Positions 8,519 to 15,270 of a stretch of 32,632 nucleotides of DNA are shown piece by piece. The notes under the pieces are model-generated. The model was not told the origin of the DNA. It was given only the letters and a program-made list of their open reading frames with translations, and searched no databases. Source of the DNA: Rugamonas sp. (lineage in GTDB: Bacteria > Pseudomonadota > Gammaproteobacteria > Burkholderiales > Burkholderiaceae_D); assembly GCF_025354735.1 (NCBI RefSeq), contig NZ_JANXMI010000106.1, positions 1-32,632 on the forward strand, given 5' to 3'. Within the stretch, counting starts at the first letter, position 1. Every line of letters begins with the position of its first letter. A program made the translations under genes and the position numbers.

Positions 8519-8994
8519 CGCTGGTCGCCGAACGCGGCCATCAGGGCCGCCATGCGCGTTTCGACTTCATCGCGGGTACGCGACCAGGCCTGCACTTCGT
8601 CGAGCAGGCGCTGCTGCCATGCCATCACGTTGGGGAATTCGGCGTAGGGCGGATGGCTGCGCGTGAGGTGGGTGAAGGGGCCGGCCAGGTCGATATCGGC
8701 CAGCGTGACGCGGTCGCCCACCACGTAGCGTCTGTCCTCGAGGTGCGCCTCCAGGATGGCGGCGAACTTGCGGATCGACGCCTCGGCGTCGGCGATGACG
8801 CGCGCATCCTGCGGCCGGCCCATGGCCACCTTGGCGATGCGCTCCGTGAACAGCGCCGGCGGGCCCTGGCGCCAGTGCTCGGCGGCCCAGAACATCCATT
8901 GCAGCGTGAGCGCGCGGTCCAGGCCGGCCGGCAGCAGGTCGGAGCCGAATTTTTCGACCAGGTGCAGATTGATGGCCGCCGCCTCCCACAGCAT
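8515..8994 (-). pseudogene. Glutathione S-transferase missing its N-terminal domain
   Basis: The sequence opens LWEAAAINLHLVEKFGSDLL and continues through the helical GST C-terminal domain (YVVGDRVTLADIDLAGPF). In the family, LWEAAAIN-type sequence falls near residue 60-65, after the thioredoxin-like glutathione-binding domain. That domain is absent: directly upstream (from 8995) the sequence belongs to a LysR gene on the other strand. A 159-residue product could start at the ATG at 8994, but it would lack the glutathione site. The stop overlaps the next gene's start (ATGA). Confidence 0.8.
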
Positions 8995-9227
8995 TGGGGC
9001 TGGCGGTGGCCAGCGAGTGGATTTTCACGGAGGAGCTGGCGGCGGGCCAGGTTTGCGAGGCGCTGAGCGATTGGGACATGCCGCGCCTGGACTTGTGGGC
9101 GGTGTTGCCGGGAGGGCGGCACGCCGGCCCCAAGGCCCGCGCCTTCATCGCCTTCGTGGAAGAACAGCTGGCGAGCACCCGCTATGGCGTGGGCCGAGCC
9201 GCCGCTGCGCTGGAGGGCGCGCCATAG
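8994..9227 (+). pseudogene. C-terminal fragment of a LysR-family regulator
   Basis: The frame GLAVASEWIFTEELAAGQVC, EALSDWDMPRLDLWAVLPGG, RHAGPKARAFIAFVEEQL, ending GAP at TAG 9225-9227, matches the last 70 or so residues of LysR effector domains (GLG...P.W....EL..G.L...L.DW.....LWAV.P..R....K.RAFIDF). The helix-turn-helix and most of the effector domain are missing. It abuts the truncated GST gene head-to-head, so both lost their 5' ends at the same point. Confidence 0.75.
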
Positions 9228-9465
9228 CGTGCCAGCCCCGCCGCGGTGTTGCCGATACTGGAGGGGTGGACCGATACGGAATGGCGGCGCTGACGCTATC
9301 CGGCCAGCTTTTCCGGCGCCGCCGGGCTGTGGTTCAAGCTTGCAACTTAGCCCTTGCGAGGACATCGGTATCGTATGAAACCGCGTTTCTTCGCATCCTA
9401 TTCCTATCGTTCGGACGGGCGCGCGCTAGGCTTGGTGTTTTCCACGGGCGCGACTGTCGCCTGCG

Positions 9466-9924
9466 TCAACCGTCGGCCAGCTCGGGCGTGGAAACGCCGC
9501 AGCGCTCGCGCGGGCCAACGGCAGCGGCCGGCGGCCGCTGGCTTTCCACCAGCGCCAGGACGCGGCTGGACGAGCGCATGCCGATGTCGGCCAGTCTGCG
9601 GTGCACTTCCAGCACGGTGTCGTTCAGGTGGGCGGCGCGGAAATCGGCGTCGTCGTGCAGGGCCTGGAAAATCCGCTGCCAGCGCTGCTTGTCGGACCAG
9701 CGCATATAGCGCACGTAGATGCTGTTCCACGCGCCGAACGCCGGCGGCAGGTCGCGCCACGGCGTGCCGGTGCGGATGTGGTACAGCACGGCTTCGACAA
9801 ACAGGCGGATGTCGGCGCCGCTGTTGCCGCCGTGGCGGGGATCGCGGCTGATGACCGGCACTATCCGCTCCCATTGCCGTTCGCTGAGCCAGAGGGCGGC
9901 CGCCGCCACGGGCGCGCTAGGCAT
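9466..9924 (-). CDS. IS5-type transposase OrfA-like protein (orphan)
   Basis: The 152-residue chain from ATG 9924 has the IS5/IS427-group OrfA domain: LSERQWERIVPVI, RHGGNSGADIRLFVEAVLYH, IRTGTPWRDLPPAFGAWNSI, RYMRWSDKQRWQRIFQAL. It ends with a possible first catalytic Asp (NDTVLEVHRR). The tail (VLALVESQRPPAAAVGPRER) is not family-like. No OrfB with the other catalytic residues follows in the 240 bp downstream, and I saw no terminal repeats. Its ATG overlaps the 3' end of the DsbA-family gene by 8 nt, so it may be translationally coupled. It is either a truncated transposase or a co-opted DNA-binding domain; the former is more likely. Confidence 0.7.
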   Translation of the reverse strand: MPSAPVAAAALWLSERQWERIVPVISRDPRHGGNSGADIRLFVEAVLYHIRTGTPWRDLPPAFGAWNSIYVRYMRWSDKQRWQRIFQALHDDADFRAAHLNDTVLEVHRRLADIGMRSSSRVLALVESQRPPAAAVGPRERCGVSTPELADG

Positions 9925-10573
9925 GGTCATGCAATAGCGCGTCGAGCCGCGCATTGAGCTCGTGCAACGCGCTGCCGGCGGCGCCCAGCGCGTGGACCGC
10001 CGCGCCGTCGGCCGACGTCCACAGCAAGGTCGGATAACTGTCGACGCCGAGCCGGCGCGCCAGCGCGAAGTCGGCCTGCGCCCACGCCAGCGCCGAGCCG
10101 TCGGCCAGGTGGCCCAGGGCGGTGCCGGCGTCGTATCCGGCCGCCGTGGCGATCTCGGCGATGGTGCCCGCTTCCGACAGGCTGCGGCCGCGCTGGTAAA
10201 ACGCGTCTTGCAGGCGATGGGCCCAATACAGGGCCCGCTCCGGCGCCAGCGCGCGCAGGGCCGCGTAGCCGGCCGCCGCGTGCGTCGAGTCCATGACCAT
10301 GCTGCCCTGCGCCAGCAATTGCTGGTAAGCGGGGCCGAAGGTGGCGCCCGTCAGGCGGCCGATGCGCGCGTTGGCCTCCGGTATGTGGGGAAACGCCGAA
10401 ATCGGGGCCGCGCGCGCGCCGGTGAACAGGCCGCCGCTGATGGCCGTGAAGTGGACGCGGTGGCCGTTGGCCGCCGCGAATTCGGCCAGCCGCTCGGCAT
10501 AGCCCCAGCACCAGCCGCAGTAGGCGTCCATGACATAGGTGACGGTGGGAAGGGGAAGATGAGCGACTTTCAT
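9917..10573 (-). CDS. DsbA-family thioredoxin-fold oxidoreductase
   Basis: This 218-residue protein has a CGWC redox pair (C19/C22 in YVMDAYCGWCWGYAERLAEF), an alpha-helical insert, and the conserved cis-Pro loop (VDSYPTLLW), the layout of FrnE-like DsbA proteins. It has no signal peptide, so it is probably cytoplasmic. The ATG follows AGGA at acceptable spacing. It is transcribed divergently from a LysR gene across a 102-bp AT-rich gap, the classic arrangement for a LysR target, so regulation by that protein is a reasonable inference. The substrate is unknown; thiol-disulfide or glutathione-linked chemistry fits the fold. Confidence 0.85.
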   Translation of the reverse strand: MKVAHLPLPTVTYVMDAYCGWCWGYAERLAEFAAANGHRVHFTAISGGLFTGARAAPISAFPHIPEANARIGRLTGATFGPAYQQLLAQGSMVMDSTHAAAGYAALRALAPERALYWAHRLQDAFYQRGRSLSEAGTIAEIATAAGYDAGTALGHLADGSALAWAQADFALARRLGVDSYPTLLWTSADGAAVHALGAAGSALHELNARLDALLHDHA

Positions 10574-10648
10574 GTTGTCCTGGCGGGTCGATGTCGGGCG
10601 TGACTATATTCGCTAATAAAAATAAGATAAACTCTGTTTTGATTAACA

Positions 10649-10659
10649 GGTTGTCAACC
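10649..10659. promoter_or_regulatory. Palindrome in the divergent LysR/DsbA promoter region
   Basis: GGTTGTCAACC is a perfect palindrome around a central T, 17 nt before the LysR start and within the AT-rich divergent gap. On the minus strand a possible promoter toward the DsbA-family gene is TTATCT, 16 nt, TATAGT. The palindrome is short and could be autoregulatory operator sequence; this is inference from position. Confidence 0.4.
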
Positions 10660-10675
10660 AAATTGAGATAATTCC

Positions 10676-11605
10676 ATGGACAGACTGACCGCGATGCGGG
10701 TTTTCATCCAGACCGTGGACCGCGGCAGCTTGAGCGCGGCGGCGGAGTCGCTCGACATTTCGCGCGCCATGGCGAGCCGCTACCTGGAAGGACTGGAAGA
10801 TTGGCTGGGCGCGCGCCTGCTGCACCGCACCACCCGCAAGCTGGGCCTGAGCGACGCCGGCGAACAGGCGCTGGGGCGCTGCCGCGAAATGCTGGCGCTG
10901 GCCGACGACTTCCTGGCGCAGACCAGCCAGGACGGCGCGCTGGTCCAGGGCCGGCTGCGCGTGACGACCTCGCCCTCGTTCGCCCAGGCGCAGCTGGCCG
11001 GCGCCGTGGTGGAGTTCCAGGCCCTGCACCCGCTGGTGGAAATCGATTTGCTGGTGGGCGACCGCATGGTCAACCTGGTGGAGGAGCGCATCGACCTGGC
11101 GGTGCGCATCAGCAACCGCATCGACCCCTTGCTGGTGGCGCGCCGGCTGGCCGTTTGCCAGTCCGTGCTGTGCGCCTCGCCGGCCTACCTGCGGCGGGCC
11201 GGCAGCCCGCTCGTGCCGGAAGACTTGAAGGCGCACCGCTGCATCACCCACAGCAGCGGCATCGCGCCCGAATACATGTTGCGGCGCGACGGGGTGTTGA
11301 CCAAGGTCCAGGGCGGCGGCGGCCTGACGGTCAACGAAACCTGCATCACGCGCGCCGCCGCGCTGGCCGGGGCGGGCATCGCCATGTTGCCGACGTTTTC
11401 CGCCGGCGACGATTTGGCGCGCGGCGCGCTGGTGCCCGTGCTGCCGCTCTACACGGTGGACCCCTTCGATATCCAGGCGGTCTACCTGTCGCGCCGCCAT
11501 CAGCCCCGGCCGCTGCGCCTGCTGATCGAGTTTCTTTCCGACCGTTTCGGCGGCGCCGTCGCGCCGTGGGACCGGCCCGATGCGCCGCGGTCCGCAAAAA
11601 AATGA
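10676..11605 (+). CDS. LysR-family transcriptional regulator
   Basis: This is a 309-residue regulator with N-terminal helix-turn-helix (MDRLTAMRVFIQTVDRGSLS, AAESLDISRAMASRYLEGLE) and a full effector domain with the ending seen in functional members (LPLYTVDPFDIQAVYLSRRH, PLRLLIEFLSDRF). It is divergent from the DsbA-family gene and precedes, in the same direction, the VOC/YciI pair, 121 nt away. Its most likely target is the divergent gene; the ligand cannot be inferred. The start has only a weak purine-rich stretch upstream (GAGATAA). Confidence 0.9.
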   Translation: MDRLTAMRVFIQTVDRGSLSAAAESLDISRAMASRYLEGLEDWLGARLLHRTTRKLGLSDAGEQALGRCREMLALADDFLAQTSQDGALVQGRLRVTTSPSFAQAQLAGAVVEFQALHPLVEIDLLVGDRMVNLVEERIDLAVRISNRIDPLLVARRLAVCQSVLCASPAYLRRAGSPLVPEDLKAHRCITHSSGIAPEYMLRRDGVLTKVQGGGGLTVNETCITRAAALAGAGIAMLPTFSAGDDLARGALVPVLPLYTVDPFDIQAVYLSRRHQPRPLRLLIEFLSDRFGGAVAPWDRPDAPRSAKK

Positions 11606-11726
11606 TCGAAAACGCACTGTTTCAGTTTCGCTCCGGGCGATCGTCGGGTACATTATCTTTCTGCCGCCGTGCGCGCGGCGGGCGCATCGCCCGACATGCC
11701 ACGCCGGCCCCTACAAGGAGACCACC

Positions 11727-12194
11727 ATGACCGTATCCGCCATCCCCCAAGGCATGCACGCGCTGACGGCGCACCTGGCCTGCGCCGGCGCCGCCGCCGC
11801 CATCGACTTCTATCAACAAGCCTTCGGCGCCGTCGAACTGACGCGCATGCCCGGCCCCGACAACCGCCTCATGCACGCCTCGGTGCGCATCGGCGACAGC
11901 GTGCTGATGCTGTCCGACGAATTCCCCGAATACGGCGGCAAGGGTCCGCTGACGCTGGGCGGCTCGCCCGTCACGCTGCACTTGTACGTGCCGAACGTGG
12001 ACGAGGTCTATGCCCGGGCGGTGGCGGCCGGCGCCACCGTCAAGATGCCGGTGTCCGACATGTTCTGGGGCGACCGCTACGGCCAGGTCACCGATCCCTT
12101 CGGCCACAACTGGTCGATCGCCACCCACATGCACGACTACACGCCGGAGCAGATGGATGAGCAGATGAAAAAAACCATGCCGCAGCACGGCTGA
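11727..12194 (+). CDS. VOC-superfamily (PhnB/glyoxalase-like) protein
   Basis: The 155-residue protein has paired beta-alpha-beta modules of the vicinal-oxygen-chelate fold: HLACAGAAAAIDFYQQAFGA in the first and VPNVDEVYARAVAAGATVKM in the second, with the PhnB-type signature WGDRYGQVTDPFGHNWSIAT near the end. The ATG has AAGGAG at 6-nt spacing, overriding upstream in-frame codons. Family members include metal-dependent lyases, dioxygenases and resistance proteins; the PhnB-like subgroup has no firm reaction. It is 15 nt upstream of a DGPF/YciI gene, a pairing common in Proteobacteria and Actinobacteria, and the two are probably co-transcribed. Confidence 0.85.
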   Translation: MTVSAIPQGMHALTAHLACAGAAAAIDFYQQAFGAVELTRMPGPDNRLMHASVRIGDSVLMLSDEFPEYGGKGPLTLGGSPVTLHLYVPNVDEVYARAVAAGATVKMPVSDMFWGDRYGQVTDPFGHNWSIATHMHDYTPEQMDEQMKKTMPQHG

Positions 12195-12209
12195 GCGAAG
12201 GAGAGCGCC

Positions 12210-12632
12210 ATGCGTTTCATGATCATCGTCAAGGCGACGGCCGAGTCCGAATCGGGCGCGATGCCGAGCCAGCAACTGCTGGAAGACATGGGCAAGTTCA
12301 ACGCCGAAATGGCCGAGGCCGGCGTCCTGCAGGCCGGCGAAGGCTTGCATCCGAGTGCGCGCGGCGCCCGCATCGCGTTTCGCGGCGACGAGCGCCACGT
12401 CATCGACGGCCCCTTCCCCGACGTGCGCGAACTGGTCGCCGGCTTCTGGCTGATCCAGGTGGCGTCGCGCGACGAGGCCATCGCGTGGATGCGGCGCTGT
12501 CCGCGGCCCTTCGACGGCGATTGCGAAATCGAAATCCGCCAGCTGTTCGAGATCGACGATTTCGGCGACGCCGCCACGCCCGAACTGCGCGAGCAGGAGG
12601 CGCGGCTGCGCGCGCAGACGGCCAAGCACTGA
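12210..12632 (+). CDS. YciI family / DGPF-domain protein
   Basis: This 140-residue protein starts MRFMIIVKATAESESGAMPS and carries the DGPF motif (HVIDGPFPDVRELVAGFWLI) that defines this group of ferredoxin-like-fold proteins. GAAGGAGAG lies just upstream of the ATG. It follows the VOC gene by 15 nt. DGPF proteins are often coded beside ECF sigma factors, but none is present here. The reaction is unknown. Confidence 0.85.
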   Translation: MRFMIIVKATAESESGAMPSQQLLEDMGKFNAEMAEAGVLQAGEGLHPSARGARIAFRGDERHVIDGPFPDVRELVAGFWLIQVASRDEAIAWMRRCPRPFDGDCEIEIRQLFEIDDFGDAATPELREQEARLRAQTAKH

Positions 12633-12714
12633 GCAGGCTGCCGATGGGCGCGGCACGCGGCGCGCCCTCTCGGCGATCGTGACGGCAGGGATAATTTGAC
12701 CGGGAGAGGCCGCT

Positions 12715-13299
12715 ATGGACTTGCACGCGCTGCTGTGCGAACTGGAAGACTTCGGCATCGCCAATGACGACGCGCACGCCGAACGCGAGCGGCGCATGCT
12801 CAACATCACGCGCGACACCGGCGAGCTGCTGGCGGTGATGGTCAAGGCGCGCGCCGCCCGCCACATTCTGGAAATCGGCACCTCGAACGGTTATTCGACG
12901 CTGTGGCTGGCGAGCGCGGCGGCGCCGCTGGGCGGGGTGGTGACGACGGTGGAATGGTCGGAAATGAAGTATGACCTGGCCAGGGCCAATTTTGCCCGCG
13001 CCGGTTTGGGTGGCGCGATCCGCGCGCTGCACGCCGACGCCGGCCAGGTGCTGGCGCACGCGGCCGATGGTGCTTACGAGATGGTGTTTCTCGACTCGGA
13101 CCGCAGCGCCTACGTGGCATGGTGGCCGCAGATCCGCCGCGTGCTGGCGGCCGGCGGCGTGTTGGTGGTCGACAACGCCATATCGCACCGGGAAGAGATG
13201 GCCGGCTTGACGGCCGCCATCGCCGCCGACGCCGGCTTCACCAGCTGCCTGGTCCCGGTCGGCAAGGGCGAATTGATGGCGGTGAAGCATCCGGCGTGA
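12715..13299 (+). CDS. O-methyltransferase family 3, SAM-dependent
   Basis: The 194-residue protein shows the class I SAM-binding motif (HILEIGTSNGYSTLWLA, about residues 51-67), motif II acidic Glu in TTVEWSEMKYDLA, the DSDRSAY motif where catechol/caffeoyl-CoA methyltransferases bind metal (FLDSDRSAYVAWW), and VLVVDNAISHREEM. It is predicted to methylate a hydroxyl on a small aromatic or similar acceptor. GGGAGAGG precedes the ATG at 12715. It follows the DGPF gene by 82 nt in the same direction and is the last gene before a convergent partner. Confidence 0.85.
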   Translation: MDLHALLCELEDFGIANDDAHAERERRMLNITRDTGELLAVMVKARAARHILEIGTSNGYSTLWLASAAAPLGGVVTTVEWSEMKYDLARANFARAGLGGAIRALHADAGQVLAHAADGAYEMVFLDSDRSAYVAWWPQIRRVLAAGGVLVVDNAISHREEMAGLTAAIAADAGFTSCLVPVGKGELMAVKHPA

Positions 13300-13348
13300 G
13301 CCGCAATGGGCGGTGCCGGGGAGCAGGCAGAGCAGCCGCTACCTTACA

Positions 13349-13365
13349 TCGGGGTCAGACCCCGA
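13349..13365. repeat. Palindromic dispersed repeat, copy 1
   Basis: TCGGGGTCAGACCCCGA has 8-nt arms around a central A. It lies between the convergent O-methyltransferase and fRMsr genes, so it could act as a hairpin at transcript ends. Related copies occur at 23611-23626 (opposite strand) and 32611-32626. Confidence 0.85.
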
Positions 13366-13405
13366 ATTAGTTTAGTGGCCGCGCAGGCGCCCCCCTGCGG
13401 GTACC

Positions 13406-13915
13406 TCAAACAGCGGCCAACGTCGCTTCCAGCACCCGCACCAGCGAGACGATGCCGTCGGCGTCGGTCTGGTCGAAGCGGTCCGGCAGCGGGCTGTCGA
13501 GGTCGAACACGCCGATGATCTCGCCGTTCGCCCGCAGCGGCACCACCAGCTCGGAGCGCGAGTTGACGTCGCAGGCGATGTGGCCGGGGAATGCATGGAC
13601 GTCGGCGACGATGATGGGCTCGCCCTGGACGACGGCGGTGCCGCAGACCCCGCGTCCCTTCTTGATGCGGATGCAGGCCGGCTTGCCCTGGAACGGTCCC
13701 AGCACCAGCTCGTCTTCCTTGAGGAAATAGAAGCCGCTCCAGTTCAGCCCCGGCATGGTGTTGAACACCAGCGAGCTGAAATTGGCGGTGTTGGCGATGA
13801 AGTCGGTCTCGCCGGCGACCAGGCCTTGCAGCTGCGACCGCAGGTCGGCGTACATGGTCTGTTTGGCGGCGGCGCTGTCGGTGCGGTAGGCGTGGTCGGC
13901 GAGGGTGAAAGTCAT
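13406..13915 (-). CDS. msrC: Free methionine-(R)-sulfoxide reductase (GAF domain)
   Basis: The enzyme reduces free L-methionine-R-sulfoxide to methionine using disulfide chemistry in a single GAF domain, repairing oxidised amino acid in the cytoplasm. The 169-residue length and the three conserved cysteines fit: C81 in KPACIRIKKGRG, C91 in GVCGTAV and C115 in GHIACDVNSRSELVVPL. The ending is also family-like (GVFDLDSPLPDRFDQTD). It is a monocistronic minus-strand gene convergent with the methyltransferase. Confidence in the family is high because the three Cys and the SRSELVVP motif are all present. Confidence 0.9.
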   Translation of the reverse strand: MTFTLADHAYRTDSAAAKQTMYADLRSQLQGLVAGETDFIANTANFSSLVFNTMPGLNWSGFYFLKEDELVLGPFQGKPACIRIKKGRGVCGTAVVQGEPIIVADVHAFPGHIACDVNSRSELVVPLRANGEIIGVFDLDSPLPDRFDQTDADGIVSLVRVLEATLAAV

Positions 13916-14074
13916 GATGTGGGCTCAAAAAGACGGGAAAGCGCTATGGTAGCCGTTCTGGCGCCGGCCTGCTGGAGGCGCCCGCGCACGGTTCGTCAAG
14001 GATGCGGGAACAACAACAATAAAACTGGTAGCATGGCAAAGTCCGCCGCAGTATGGTTCCCATTTCCTTGCCGC

Positions 14075-14120
14075 CATGACGCCTTCGGCCCCGCGTTCGC
14101 GCCCGGCCGGCGGCGTCATG
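14075..14120. repeat. 9-bp inverted repeat upstream of the kinase operon
   Basis: CATGACGCC (14075-14083) and GGCGTCATG (14112-14120) are perfect inverse copies separated by 28 nt, ending 19 nt before the start of the receiver-kinase gene. It could form a leader hairpin or be a pair of protein-binding half-sites; there is no direct evidence for either. Confidence 0.5.
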
Positions 14121-14139
14121 GCGTGCGATTTTAAAGAAG

Positions 14140-15270
14140 ATGAGCTTAGTGAACGCTCCTATCAATATCCTGGTCGTCGACGACATCGCGCAAAACCTGA
14201 CGGCGCTCGAAGCGCTGCTGGCCGGTCCCGGCTTGCGCCTGCTGAGCGCATCGTCCGGCGCCGAGGCGCTCGAACTGCTGCTGGTGCACGATGTGGCGCT
14301 GGCCCTGGTCGACGTCCAGATGCCGGCCATGGACGGCTTCGAGCTCGCCGAACTGATACGCGGCAGCGAGCGCACCCGCGCCATTCCCCTGATCTTTTTG
14401 ACGGCCGCCACGCGCGAGCCCAGCTACAGCTTCCGCGGCTACGAGGCCGGCGCCGTCGATTTCCTGTACAAGCCCATCGACGCCAAGGCGCTGCTGAGCA
14501 AGGTGCGCGTGTTCGTCGAGCTATACCAGCAGAAGCGCCAGTTGTCGCAGCAGCTGGCCGAGTTGCAGCGCGCCCTGCACTTGAATGAAATGTTCACCGC
14601 CGTGCTGGGCCACGACTTGCGCACGCCGCTGTCGGTGGTGATGAACGGCGCCATGCTGTTGCCGCTGATGACGGACAATCCGAAGGTGACGCAGACGGCC
14701 GGCCGCATCGAGAGCAGCGCGCGGCGCATGGCGCTGATGGTCGACCAGCTGCTGGACCTGGCGCGTATCCGCTCCGGCAATATGCGGCTGCGGCTGGCGG
14801 CGGCCGATTACGCGGCGCTGTGCCGCGCCATCGCCGAGGAGCAGCGCTGCGCCGCGCTGGAGCCGGCGCCGTGCATCGACGTCGACAGCATCGGCGACGC
14901 CACCGGCACGGTCGACGCCGGCATCTTTTCGCAAGTGCTGTCCAATTTGCTGAGCAACGCGCTGACCCACGGCGAGGCCGGCCAGCCGGTGCTGGTCCGG
15001 CTCGACGGCCGCGCCGCCGGCGAACTGGTGGTCACGGTCGCCAACCGCGGCGTCATCGCGCCGCAGCTGCTGCCGCGCATCTTCGAGCCCTTCCACCAGG
15101 GCAGCGACAGCCGCCGCTCCGGCCAGGGGCTGGGGCTGGGCTTGTACACGGCCAGCATGTTCGTCGCCGCGCATGGCGGCCGCATCGGCGTCGCCTCCGA
15201 CGCCGACGCCGGCACCGTCTTCACCGTCACCATGCCGCGCCGGCCGTCGGTGGTCGAGGAGCCGGCATGA
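14140..15270 (+). CDS. Receiver-histidine kinase fusion protein
   Basis: This 376-residue soluble protein has an N-terminal receiver (acidic pair D14/D15, phospho-acceptor D58 in ALVDVQMPAMDGFE, Lys in FLYKPIDAKALL) followed by a short coiled linker and a histidine-kinase core. H158 is in VLGHDLRTPLSVV, the N box is LLSNALTHGE and the G2 box GQGLGLGL. The G1 position reads VANRGV where DxGxG is usual, so ATP binding may be atypical. There are no membrane segments or PAS domain. The receiver-first order suggests it is regulated by phosphorylation from another kinase. Its stop overlaps the start of the next, larger hybrid kinase by 4 nt (ATGA), so the two very likely work in one phosphorelay. 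Confidence 0.9.
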   Translation: MSLVNAPINILVVDDIAQNLTALEALLAGPGLRLLSASSGAEALELLLVHDVALALVDVQMPAMDGFELAELIRGSERTRAIPLIFLTAATREPSYSFRGYEAGAVDFLYKPIDAKALLSKVRVFVELYQQKRQLSQQLAELQRALHLNEMFTAVLGHDLRTPLSVVMNGAMLLPLMTDNPKVTQTAGRIESSARRMALMVDQLLDLARIRSGNMRLRLAAADYAALCRAIAEEQRCAALEPAPCIDVDSIGDATGTVDAGIFSQVLSNLLSNALTHGEAGQPVLVRLDGRAAGELVVTVANRGVIAPQLLPRIFEPFHQGSDSRRSGQGLGLGLYTASMFVAAHGGRIGVASDADAGTVFTVTMPRRPSVVEEPA

